Positions 1 to 5,941 of a stretch of 5,941 nucleotides of DNA are shown here, one piece after another. Location: positions 1-5,941 of the forward strand of contig CAZVUN010000159.1 of the NCBI GenBank assembly GCA_964629975.1, given 5' to 3'. Position 1 is the first letter of the stretch. Each line of letters begins with the position of its first letter. The position numbers were made by a program, and so were the translations under genes. The notes under the pieces are model-generated. The model saw nothing but the letters and a program-made list of their open reading frames with translations, was not told where the DNA came from and searched no databases. The DNA is from G020354085 sp964629975 (lineage in GTDB: Bacteria; Pseudomonadota; Gammaproteobacteria; Acidiferrobacterales; Sulfurifustaceae).

Positions 1-79
1 GGCCCCGGCCATGGTGACCTACCGGCGCCGGCAGGGTGCGCGGGCGCGCGCCGGCGAGGGCACGCGGGCGGCGCGATGA
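1..79 (+). CDS. C-terminal end of an upstream gene (partial), same operon
   Basis: Reading from base 2, the frame is open from the left edge to a TGA at 77-79 and gives 25 residues, beginning APAMVTYRRRQ and ending GTRAAR. Nearly every third codon position is G or C, as in the genes that follow. The TGA overlaps the ATG of the next gene as ATGA, the same junction seen at the next two boundaries in this operon, and this is the main reason to believe the frame. The tail is arginine-rich (7 of 25) and has no recognisable domain. By position it could be the end of the periplasmic substrate-binding protein that usually precedes the permeases in such operons, but nothing in these residues shows that. 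An unrelated upstream gene is equally possible. Confidence 0.55.
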   Translation, partial: APAMVTYRRRQGARARAGEGTRAAR

Positions 80-1053
80 TTGCCTACATCATCCGCCGGG
101 TGCTGTACGCGGTGCCGATCCTGATCGGCGTCAATCTCATCACCTTCGCGCTGTTCTTCTTCGTCAATTCCCCGGACGACATGGCGCGCATCCATCTCGG
201 CGTCAAGCGCGTGACCCCCGAGGCCATTGCCAAGTGGAAGGAAGATCACGGCTACGACAAGCCGCTCGTGTACAACGCCGCCGCCACCGGTGTCGCCAGG
301 CTGACGGACACGATCTTCTACACCCATTCCGTGCGCCTGTTCGTATTCGACTTCGGCCGCTCCGATTCCGGACGCAACATCGGACAGGACATCCGCACGC
401 GCATGTGGCCGAGCCTCGCCATCGCGTTGCCGACCTTTCTGGTTGGCGTGCTGGTGTATATCACGCTCGCCCTGCTGCTCGCCTTCTTCCGCGCGACCTA
501 CGTGGATGCCTGGGGCGTGGTGGCGTGCGTGGTGCTGATGTCCATCTCCAGCCTGTTCTACGTGATCGGCGGGCAGTTCCTGATCAGCAAGCTCTGGCAC
601 CTGGTGCCGATCTCGGGCTACGACCAGGGCATCGACGGACTGAAGTTCGTGATCCTGCCGGTGATCGTCGGGGTGGTGAGCGCGATCGGCGGCAACACGC
701 GCCTGTACCGCACGTTCTTCCTGGAGGAGATCGGCAAGGACTACGTGCGCACCGCGCGCGCCAAGGGGTTGTCGGAACCGCGGGTGCTGTATCGCCATGT
801 CCTGCGCAACGCCCTCATCCCGATCCTGACCGGTGTGGTGGTGGTGATCCCGCTGCTGTTCATCGGCAGTCTCATCATGGAGTCGTTCTTCGGCATCCCC
901 GGCCTCGGCAGCTACACCATCGATGCCATCAACGCGCAGGACTTCGCGGTGGTGCGGGCCATGGTGTTCCTCGGCTCGGTGCTGTACATCATCGGGCTGG
1001 TGCTGACCGACATCAGCTACACGCTCGTCGACCCGCGCATCCGGCTGGCATGA
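76..1053 (+). CDS. Peptide ABC transporter permease, DppB/OppB/YejB-like
   Basis: This 325-residue inner-membrane protein should be one of two channel subunits of an oligopeptide/dipeptide-class importer. It opens with the family's usual start, MIAYIIRRVLYAVPILIGV, whose hydrophobic part (about 7-30) is the first membrane segment. A periplasmic loop of about 80 residues follows, then segments near 113-138, 143-170, 190-205, 248-268 and 296-314, giving the six expected. The EAA loop that docks on the ATPase is clear at 217-250 (EEIGKDYVRTARAKGLS, then RHVLRNALIPI). The protein ends DISYTLVDPRIRLA, the typical C-terminus of DppB/YejB proteins. The ATG at 76 fits the family N-terminus and overlaps the preceding TGA as ATGA. 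The only ribosome-binding-like sequence, GAGGG at 56-60, is 15 bases upstream and poorly spaced, so coupling to upstream translation is likely. The stop overlaps the next start. Family assignment is secure; the substrate cannot be read from the sequence. Confidence 0.95.
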   Translation: MIAYIIRRVLYAVPILIGVNLITFALFFFVNSPDDMARIHLGVKRVTPEAIAKWKEDHGYDKPLVYNAAATGVARLTDTIFYTHSVRLFVFDFGRSDSGRNIGQDIRTRMWPSLAIALPTFLVGVLVYITLALLLAFFRATYVDAWGVVACVVLMSISSLFYVIGGQFLISKLWHLVPISGYDQGIDGLKFVILPVIVGVVSAIGGNTRLYRTFFLEEIGKDYVRTARAKGLSEPRVLYRHVLRNALIPILTGVVVVIPLLFIGSLIMESFFGIPGLGSYTIDAINAQDFAVVRAMVFLGSVLYIIGLVLTDISYTLVDPRIRLA

Positions 1054-2543
1054 GCACGGGTCGGCGCATCGGGTGGTGGCTGGGTGGCGGGCTGATCGGC
1101 GCCGCGGTGGTTGCGGCGGTGAGCGCGCCGTTCTGGCTCGGCTGGGCGCGACCGGTGGTGCTGTGGACCGATGCGCTGATCTTCCTGCTCGTGGCGGTGA
1201 GCGCGGGCTTTGCTGCGTACGCCGCGCGGCATGAGCATCTGCGCGGGCCGTGGCGGCAGGTGGCGCGCCGGCCGCTGGCGATGGCGGCGGCGGTGGTGCT
1301 GGCGGCCTACGTCGTCATCGGGCTGCTCGATTCCGTGCATTTTCGCGTGCGCCTGCCGGAGGCAGGCAGCGCGGCGCCGCGCTACGCGACCGAGGTGACG
1401 AGCCTGCTCGATCTGCTGGCGACGCGCGTGCGCACGCGCGTGGAGAAGACCTATTCGGCGCCGTTTGCCACCCACGCCCACAGCAAGGAGACGGTCGAAC
1501 ATCCCGATGGCCGGCGCACGCGCGAGTACCCGCGGCTGCGCTATGGCGGCGCGCATCTCGCGGACCCCGCCCGCGCCGGGGCCGACATCGCGCAACGCGC
1601 GCTGGTCGCGGTGCTCGAGGCGACCGGCGTGCTGGTAGTACTGGTGGCCGGCTTCGTCGCGCTGTGGCGTGGCGCCGACGGCGACTATCGCGCGCGGCTG
1701 GGCGCACTGCTGCGCGGCCGCAGCGTGCTGCCGTGGCGCACGCTCTGGGCGACGACCGGCGCGCTGCTGTTGGCCTGGGCGCTGGTCGACAATCTCGCGA
1801 CGCACTATCACATCTTCGGTACCGACCAGGTCGGGCGCGATGTGTTCTACAAGTCGCTCAAGAGCGTGCGCACCGGGCTGGTGATCGGCAGCCTCACGAC
1901 GCTGGTGATGCTGCCGTTCGCGGTGCTGTTTGGGCTGCTGGCCGGCTATTTCCGCGGCTGGGTCGACGACGTCATCCAGTACACCTACACGACCCTGAGC
2001 TCGATCCCGGGCGTGCTCTTGATCGCCGCCGCCATCCTGAGCCTGCAGGTGTACATGGCCACACACCCGGAGCAGTTTGACAACGTCGCGGTGCGCGCCG
2101 ACACCCGGTTGCTGTTCCTGTGCCTGATTCTCGGGGTCACCAGCTGGACCGGGTTGTGCCGCCTGCTGCGCGGCGAGGCGCTGAAGCTGCGCGAGGTCGA
2201 CTACGTGCAGGCGGCGCACGCCCTGGGCGTGAGCCACGCGCGCATCATGACCCGCCACCTGTTGCCGAACATCATGCATATCGTGCTGATCGCCGTGGTG
2301 CTCGACTTCAGCGGCCTGGTGCTGGCCGAGGCGGTGTTGTCCTATGTCGGGGTGGGCGTCGACCCGAGCATGGAGAGCTGGGGCAACATGATCAACGGTG
2401 CGCGCCTCGAGATGGCGCGCGATCCGATGGTCTGGTGGAGCCTGACCGCGGCCTTCGCCATGATGTTCGCGCTGGTGCTGGCAGCGAACCTGGTGGCGGA
2501 TGCGGTGCGCGACGCCTTCGATCCGAGGCTGCGCGGTCGATGA
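1050..2543 (+). CDS. Peptide ABC transporter permease, DppC/OppC/YejE-like, with long N-terminal extension
   Basis: This should be the second channel subunit, partner of the preceding permease. The C-terminal half is typical: IFGTDQVGRDV at 255-265 matches the periplasmic GTD-x-x-GRD motif of OppC proteins. The EAA loop is at about 376-410 (EALKLREVDYVQAAHALGVS, then RHLLPNIMH), and the end DAFDPRLRGR is also typical. At 497 residues it is far longer than the usual 300 or so. Residues 1-250 hold five hydrophobic segments (about 8-30, 38-58, 76-94, 184-206, 229-249) and a hydrophilic stretch at 95-183. Basic loops at 59-74 and 207-230 put that stretch in the periplasm by the positive-inside rule and leave the GTD motif correctly outside. 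RRPLAMAAAVVLAAYVV (73-89) resembles the normal first helix of OppC. The ATG at 1050 overlaps the upstream stop as ATGA and no good ribosome-binding site is seen, so coupling is likely. The later Met at residue 78 would discard two membrane segments and is less likely as the start. Confidence 0.93.
   Translation: MSTGRRIGWWLGGGLIGAAVVAAVSAPFWLGWARPVVLWTDALIFLLVAVSAGFAAYAARHEHLRGPWRQVARRPLAMAAAVVLAAYVVIGLLDSVHFRVRLPEAGSAAPRYATEVTSLLDLLATRVRTRVEKTYSAPFATHAHSKETVEHPDGRRTREYPRLRYGGAHLADPARAGADIAQRALVAVLEATGVLVVLVAGFVALWRGADGDYRARLGALLRGRSVLPWRTLWATTGALLLAWALVDNLATHYHIFGTDQVGRDVFYKSLKSVRTGLVIGSLTTLVMLPFAVLFGLLAGYFRGWVDDVIQYTYTTLSSIPGVLLIAAAILSLQVYMATHPEQFDNVAVRADTRLLFLCLILGVTSWTGLCRLLRGEALKLREVDYVQAAHALGVSHARIMTRHLLPNIMHIVLIAVVLDFSGLVLAEAVLSYVGVGVDPSMESWGNMINGARLEMARDPMVWWSLTAAFAMMFALVLAANLVADAVRDAFDPRLRGR
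2525..2528 (+). promoter_or_regulatory. Probable ribosome-binding site for the fused ATPase gene
   Basis: GAGG lies inside the end of the second permease gene, 11 bases before the ATG at 2540. It is the best-spaced Shine-Dalgarno-like sequence among the three plus-strand starts. It supports 2540 as the start rather than the longer open frame reaching upstream, which merely overlaps the permease gene. The motif is short and could be chance in such GC-rich coding DNA. Confidence 0.4.
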
Positions 2544-4567
2544 GTGCGCTGCTGTACGTGGAGGGGCTGAGCACCTGGTTCGACACGCCGGAGGGGACGG
2601 TCCGCGCGGTCGATGACGTGAGCTTCGATCTGGCGCGCGGCGAGACGCTGGCCCTGTTGGGTGAGTCCGGTTGCGGCAAGTCGGTCACGGCGCTGTCGCT
2701 CACCCGGCTGTTGCCGCCGTCGGCGCGCATTGCCGGCGGGCGGGTGTGGCTCAACGGGCAGGACCTGCTGGCGCTGCCGGAGCGGGCGCTGCGCGCGGTG
2801 CGCGGCCGGCGCCTGGCCATGATCTTCCAGGAGCCGCACAGTTCGCTCAATCCCGTGATGTCGGTGGGCGAGCAGATCCGCGAGGCGCTGCCGGCCGGCA
2901 CGGCGGGCGCGCAGGCGCGCCGCCGGGTCATTGAGCTGCTGCGCGCCGTGGGCATTGCCGACCCGCAGCGCCGTTGCGAGGAGTATCCGCACCAGCTCTC
3001 CGGCGGCATGAAGCAGCGCGTCATGATCGCGATGGCACTGGCCGCGCGGCCCGACATCCTGATCGCCGATGAGCCGACCACGGCGCTCGATGTCACCATC
3101 CAGGCGCAGATCCTGATGCTGCTCAAGGAGCTGCAACGCGACACCGGCATGGCGATCCTGCTCATCACCCATGACCTGGGCGTGGTGGCGGACATGGCCG
3201 ACCGGGTGGCGGTCATGTACGCCGGTCAGGTGGTCGAGCAGGCGAGCCGCGCCCAGTTCTTCGCGGCGCCGCAGCATCCCTATGCGCGCAAGCTGTTCCG
3301 CTCGCTGCCGGGACGACTGCGGCGCGGAGCGGCGCTCGAGGTCATCGCCGGCACGGTCCCGCCGCTGACACAGGCCTTCACCGGTTGCCGCTTCGTGGAG
3401 CGCTGCGATCGCGCCTGGGACCTGTGCCGGCGCGAGCCGCCGCGCTGGCTCGCGCGCGACGGGCAGGGTGTGCGCTGTCACCTGTACGATCCGGGCGTGG
3501 CGGGGCCAGCGGCCGAGGAGGCGGTGAGCGCGGCCGCGCCCGACGCACCGAGCGCGGCCAGCACGGCGACCCTGCTCGCGGTCGATGATCTCAAGGTGTA
3601 CTTCCCGATCCAGCGCGGCGTGTTCCGGCGCGTGGTCGGGCACGTCAAGGCGGTGGACGGGGTGACGCTGCGGTTGGGACGCGGCCGCACCCTTGCGCTG
3701 GTCGGGGAGTCCGGGTGCGGCAAGACCACCGTCGGCAAGGGCATCCTGCAGTTGCTCGCGCCCACCGCCGGCAGCGTGCGCTACGACGGGCGCGAGCTGA
3801 CCGCCACGCGCGGCGCCGAGCTGCGCCGCCTGCGCAGGCAGCTGCAGATCATCTTCCAGGACCCCTACAGCTCGCTCAACCCGCGCATGCGGGTGGGCGA
3901 CATCGTCGCCGAGGGCATGCGCGCGCTGACCGAACTGGATCCTGCGGCGCGCCAGGCGCGTGTGGAGCAACTGCTCGCGCACGTCGGCCTGCCGGCGAGC
4001 GCGCGGGCGCGCTATCCGCACGAGTTCTCCGGTGGCCAGCGCCAGCGCATCTGCATTGCACGCGCGCTCGCGGTCGACCCGCGGCTGATCGTGTGCGACG
4101 AGCCGACCAGCGCGCTCGACGTGTCGGTGCAGGCACAGATCCTCAATCTGCTCAAGAATCTGCAGGCCGAGCTCGGTCTGAGCTATCTCTTCATCACCCA
4201 CAACCTCGGTGTGGTCGAGTACCTGGCGCACGAGGTCGCGGTGATGTACCTCGGGCGCATCGTCGAGCACGGGCCGGTCGAGGCGGTGCTGGATGCGCCG
4301 CGGCACCCGTACACGCAGGCGCTGCTGGCCGCGGTGCCGAGCATCGAGCCCGGCGCGCAGCGCCCGGTCCTGCGCCTGCAAGGCGATATCCCGTCACCGG
4401 CCAATCCGCCATCGGGCTGCCACTTCCATCCGCGCTGCCCGCAGGCCATGGCCGTGTGCCGCACACACTATCCGCCGTCCTACGCGCTTGGGTCCGCGCA
4501 CAGCGTGCGCTGCCATCTGCTGGGAGGAGGCGGCGAACAGCCGGGCGGGGCGCCCGGACCGGGCTAA
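2540..4567 (+). CDS. Tandem ATPase of peptide ABC transporter (DppD-DppF fusion, YejF/GsiA-like)
   Basis: This 675-residue cytoplasmic protein carries two complete nucleotide-binding domains and should hydrolyse ATP to drive the two permeases. Domain 1 has Walker A GESGCGKS (41-48), Q-loop Q97, signature LSGGM (153-157), Walker B ILIADEP with catalytic E178, and switch H211. Domain 2 has GESGCGKT (389-396), Q440, FSGGQ (496-500), LIVCDEP with E521, and H554. Both sites look catalytically intact. Each domain is followed by the HPY-type C-terminal region of oligopeptide transporter ATPases (HPY at 246-248 and 589-591) and a four-cysteine motif: C283, C289, C296, C313 and C627, C633, C640, C658. 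An Ala/Pro-rich linker at about 319-345 joins the halves. Domain 1 resembles DppD/OppD and domain 2 resembles DppF/OppF. The ATG at 2540 overlaps the permease stop as ATGA and follows a GAGG. The TAA overlaps the stop of the converging mltD-like gene. The length is somewhat above my recollection of E. coli GsiA and YejF. Confidence 0.95.
   Translation: MSALLYVEGLSTWFDTPEGTVRAVDDVSFDLARGETLALLGESGCGKSVTALSLTRLLPPSARIAGGRVWLNGQDLLALPERALRAVRGRRLAMIFQEPHSSLNPVMSVGEQIREALPAGTAGAQARRRVIELLRAVGIADPQRRCEEYPHQLSGGMKQRVMIAMALAARPDILIADEPTTALDVTIQAQILMLLKELQRDTGMAILLITHDLGVVADMADRVAVMYAGQVVEQASRAQFFAAPQHPYARKLFRSLPGRLRRGAALEVIAGTVPPLTQAFTGCRFVERCDRAWDLCRREPPRWLARDGQGVRCHLYDPGVAGPAAEEAVSAAAPDAPSAASTATLLAVDDLKVYFPIQRGVFRRVVGHVKAVDGVTLRLGRGRTLALVGESGCGKTTVGKGILQLLAPTAGSVRYDGRELTATRGAELRRLRRQLQIIFQDPYSSLNPRMRVGDIVAEGMRALTELDPAARQARVEQLLAHVGLPASARARYPHEFSGGQRQRICIARALAVDPRLIVCDEPTSALDVSVQAQILNLLKNLQAELGLSYLFITHNLGVVEYLAHEVAVMYLGRIVEHGPVEAVLDAPRHPYTQALLAAVPSIEPGAQRPVLRLQGDIPSPANPPSGCHFHPRCPQAMAVCRTHYPPSYALGSAHSVRCHLLGGGGEQPGGAPGPG
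4541..4564. repeat. GC-rich inverted repeats at the convergent gene ends
   Basis: CCGGGC at 4541-4546 is repeated at 4559-4564, with its reverse complement GCCCGG at 4552-4557 between them. The left pair can form a seven-base-pair stem (4541-4547 with 4551-4557) around a three-base loop. The middle and right copies form an odd palindrome centred on A4558, so the two foldings exclude each other. The repeat lies in the last codons of the ATPase gene and just past the end of the mltD-like gene. No T-run follows on either strand, so it is not a standard intrinsic terminator. It might stall polymerase or protect mRNA 3' ends, or it may only reflect base composition. Confidence 0.35.
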
Positions 4568-5941
4568 CCGGCGGGGCTGGCGGCGTCGAACAGGCCGGAG
4601 GTACGGCCCGGGAAGATCTTGAGGCGCTGACCGAGGCGCAGCACGTCCTCGGTGTCGAGCAGGTTCCACTGCACGAGCTGCTTGACCAGCACGCCGTAGC
4701 GGCGCGCGATCGAGGACAGCGTCTCGCCCGGGCGCACATGGTGGATCAGCGGCTGTGGCCCGTCGCTGCGCTGCGCGACCGGTACCGGCTTGACCGCCGC
4801 CACGGGAGTCGGTGCCAGCGTGCGGGTCGAGATGGGGATGAGCAGGTCCTGGCCGGCGCGCAGCAGGTTGCTGCTCAGGCGGTTGGCGGTGCGGATCGCC
4901 TCCACCGACACGCCGTAGCGCTTGGCGATCTCGTGCAGGTTGTCCCCGCGATTGACCAGGTGGTGGCGGTACTGGATGCGCTCTTCCTTCGGTAGCGTGC
5001 TCAGGCTTTCGATCAGCGCGTCCTTCTTGGCCACCGGCACCAGCAGGTGGTGCGGGCCGTCCGGATCGGTAGCAAAACGCTGGTAGCCGGGATTGATGCT
5101 GTGCAGCTCATCGAGCGGGATGTCGGCGAGCTTGGCCACCACGCCGAGGTCGATCTGCGCGTCGGTCTCGACGCGCGCGAAATACGGTTCGTTCGGGATG
5201 TCGGCGAGCTTGACGCCGTACTTGTCCGGGTCGGCCACGATGTTGACCATGGCCTGCAGCTTCGGCACGTAGTTGATGGTCTCGCGCTTGAGCTTGAGGC
5301 TCTGGTAATCGGTCGGCTGGTTGCGCATGCGGTTGTAGGCGATCATGCGGCTGACCTTGCCCTCGCCGGCGTTGTACGCGGCCAGCGCCAGGTGCCAGTC
5401 GCCATCGAATTCGTTGTAGAGCTTCTCGAGATAATCGAGCGCCGCGCGCGTCGAGGCCATCACGTCGCGGCGTCCGTCGTACCACCAGTTCATCTTGAGG
5501 CCATACAGCCGCCCGGTCGGGGCGATGAACTGCCACAGGCCGACGGCCTTGGCGCGCGAGTGTGCGAGCGGCTGGTAGGCGCTCTCGATCGCCGGCAGCA
5601 GCGCGAGCTCCATCGGCATGCCGCGCTTGTCGATCTCCTCGACGATGTAGTGCAGGTACAGGCGCGCCCGGTCCATCTTGCGCGCCATGTATTCGGGGTT
5701 GTTCACGAACCACTGCTCGTGCACCTTGACGAGCGGGCTGTCGAGCTTTGGCATGGAGAAGCCGGCGCGGATGCGGGCCCAGATGTCCGGGTAGACCGGG
5801 GCCGGGCTGACCGGCGCCGCTTCGGTTTGCGTTGGGGGCGGCGCGTCGCTGAGGGCGGGCGCGGCTGCCGTGGCAGCCGGCGTCTGCGCCTGCGCGGCGG
5901 GGAGCGGCGGAACCGGACCGCTCACGGCCGGCGCGGTCGCC
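4564..5941 (-). CDS. mltD: Membrane-bound lytic murein transglycosylase D-like, LysM-containing (5' end outside window)
   Basis: This enzyme should cleave peptidoglycan glycan strands in the periplasm, leaving 1,6-anhydro-MurNAc ends. Numbering from an in-frame GTG at 5925, a Pro/Ala-rich linker (about 5-44) leads into a GH23 lysozyme-like domain at about 65-225. Its family-1 transglycosylase motifs are ALLPAIESAYQP with probable catalytic E114 (codon 5584-5586), AVGLWQFIAPTGRLYGL (127-143), and ALAAYNAGEGKVSRM (180-194). Two LysM domains that should bind peptidoglycan follow at about 319-365 (VNRGDNLHEIAKRYGVS) and 394-439 (VRPGETLSSIARRYGVL). The order matches E. coli MltD. The frame stays open from 5925 to the right edge and no signal peptide or lipobox is visible, so the GTG is probably internal and the true start and export signal lie beyond 5941. 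The gene converges on the transporter operon, and its TAG overlaps the ATPase TAA by four bases. Confidence 0.93.
   Translation of the reverse strand, partial: ATAPAVSGPVPPLPAAQAQTPAATAAAPALSDAPPPTQTEAAPVSPAPVYPDIWARIRAGFSMPKLDSPLVKVHEQWFVNNPEYMARKMDRARLYLHYIVEEIDKRGMPMELALLPAIESAYQPLAHSRAKAVGLWQFIAPTGRLYGLKMNWWYDGRRDVMASTRAALDYLEKLYNEFDGDWHLALAAYNAGEGKVSRMIAYNRMRNQPTDYQSLKLKRETINYVPKLQAMVNIVADPDKYGVKLADIPNEPYFARVETDAQIDLGVVAKLADIPLDELHSINPGYQRFATDPDGPHHLLVPVAKKDALIESLSTLPKEERIQYRHHLVNRGDNLHEIAKRYGVSVEAIRTANRLSSNLLRAGQDLLIPISTRTLAPTPVAAVKPVPVAQRSDGPQPLIHHVRPGETLSSIARRYGVLVKQLVQWNLLDTEDVLRLGQRLKIFPGRTSGLFDAASPAG

Noticed and set aside
19..798. Long minus-strand open frame opposite the first permease
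   Set aside because: Its translation is rich in His, Gln, Arg, Asp and Ala with no domain, as expected for the antisense of GC-rich coding DNA. The plus strand has unmistakable family motifs across the same bases.
36..1049. Possible N-terminal extension of the second permease from an upstream in-frame ATG at 36
   Set aside because: This stretch is an out-of-frame reading of the first permease, Arg/His/Pro-rich with no membrane segments. The ATGA overlap places the real start at 1050.
1017..2279. 420-residue minus-strand open frame opposite the second permease
   Set aside because: It has the same antisense composition bias and no recognisable motif, and it lies entirely over a well-supported permease.
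2120..2539. Possible N-terminal extension of the ATPase from an upstream in-frame ATG at 2120
   Set aside because: It overlaps the conserved EAA-loop half of the second permease in another frame. ABC ATPases of this family begin just before the first strand, as MSALLYVEGL does at 2540.
2342..4381. 679-residue minus-strand open frame opposite the ATPase
   Set aside because: Despite its length it is an antisense shadow. The sense strand carries two full sets of Walker A, signature, Walker B and switch motifs.
4560..4600. Rho-independent terminator between the convergent genes
   Set aside because: A GC-rich hairpin exists just upstream, but no T-run follows on either strand.
3715..4995. 426-residue plus-strand open frame spanning the end of the ATPase and the mltD-like gene
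   Set aside because: It is an alternative frame of the ATPase that runs into antisense of the transglycosylase. It has no domain and is contradicted by conserved motifs in both real genes.
5923..5925. GTG as the true start of the mltD-like gene
   Set aside because: The frame is open upstream to the window edge and the following residues are a Pro/Ala-rich linker. Starting here would leave a periplasmic enzyme without an export signal, so the gene is treated as partial.

Overview
This is a compact, very GC-rich chromosomal stretch (about two thirds G+C by eye, with strong G/C at third codon positions), probably from a Gammaproteobacterium or a close relative. The main support for that placement is an MltD-type lytic transglycosylase with C-terminal LysM domains, together with the proteobacterial style of the peptide transporter. 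I see no tRNA, rRNA, CRISPR array, insertion sequence, integrase or phage gene. There is also no compositional break suggesting recent transfer.

Layout. Bases 1-79 hold the last 25 codons of a plus-strand gene that starts outside the window. It is followed without a gap by three complete plus-strand genes of an oligopeptide/dipeptide-type ABC importer: a DppB/OppB/YejB-like permease (76-1053), an unusually long DppC/OppC/YejE-like permease (1050-2543) and a tandem ATPase carrying both nucleotide-binding domains in one chain (2540-4567, YejF/GsiA-like). Each start overlaps the previous stop as ATGA, so the set looks like one translationally coupled operon. The minus strand from the right edge to 4564 encodes an MltD-like murein lytic transglycosylase. 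Its N-terminus, including any signal peptide, lies beyond the window. The two operons converge and their stop codons overlap by four bases, so the window contains essentially no intergenic DNA.

How the parts work together. The two permeases should form the membrane channel and the tandem ATPase should power it. The substrate-binding protein is not visible; the cut-off gene at the left edge is a candidate only because of its position. The order permease-permease-fused ATPase matches YejB-YejE-YejF. MltD cuts peptidoglycan glycan strands into anhydromuropeptides in the periplasm, so a peptide or muropeptide importer next door suggests a possible link to cell-wall recycling. That link is an inference from adjacency and is weakened by the convergent orientation.

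I do not see a clearly new system. The most unusual items are the long N-terminal part of the second permease, with extra membrane segments and a periplasmic domain of about 90 residues, and a four-cysteine motif that is intact in both halves of the fused ATPase.
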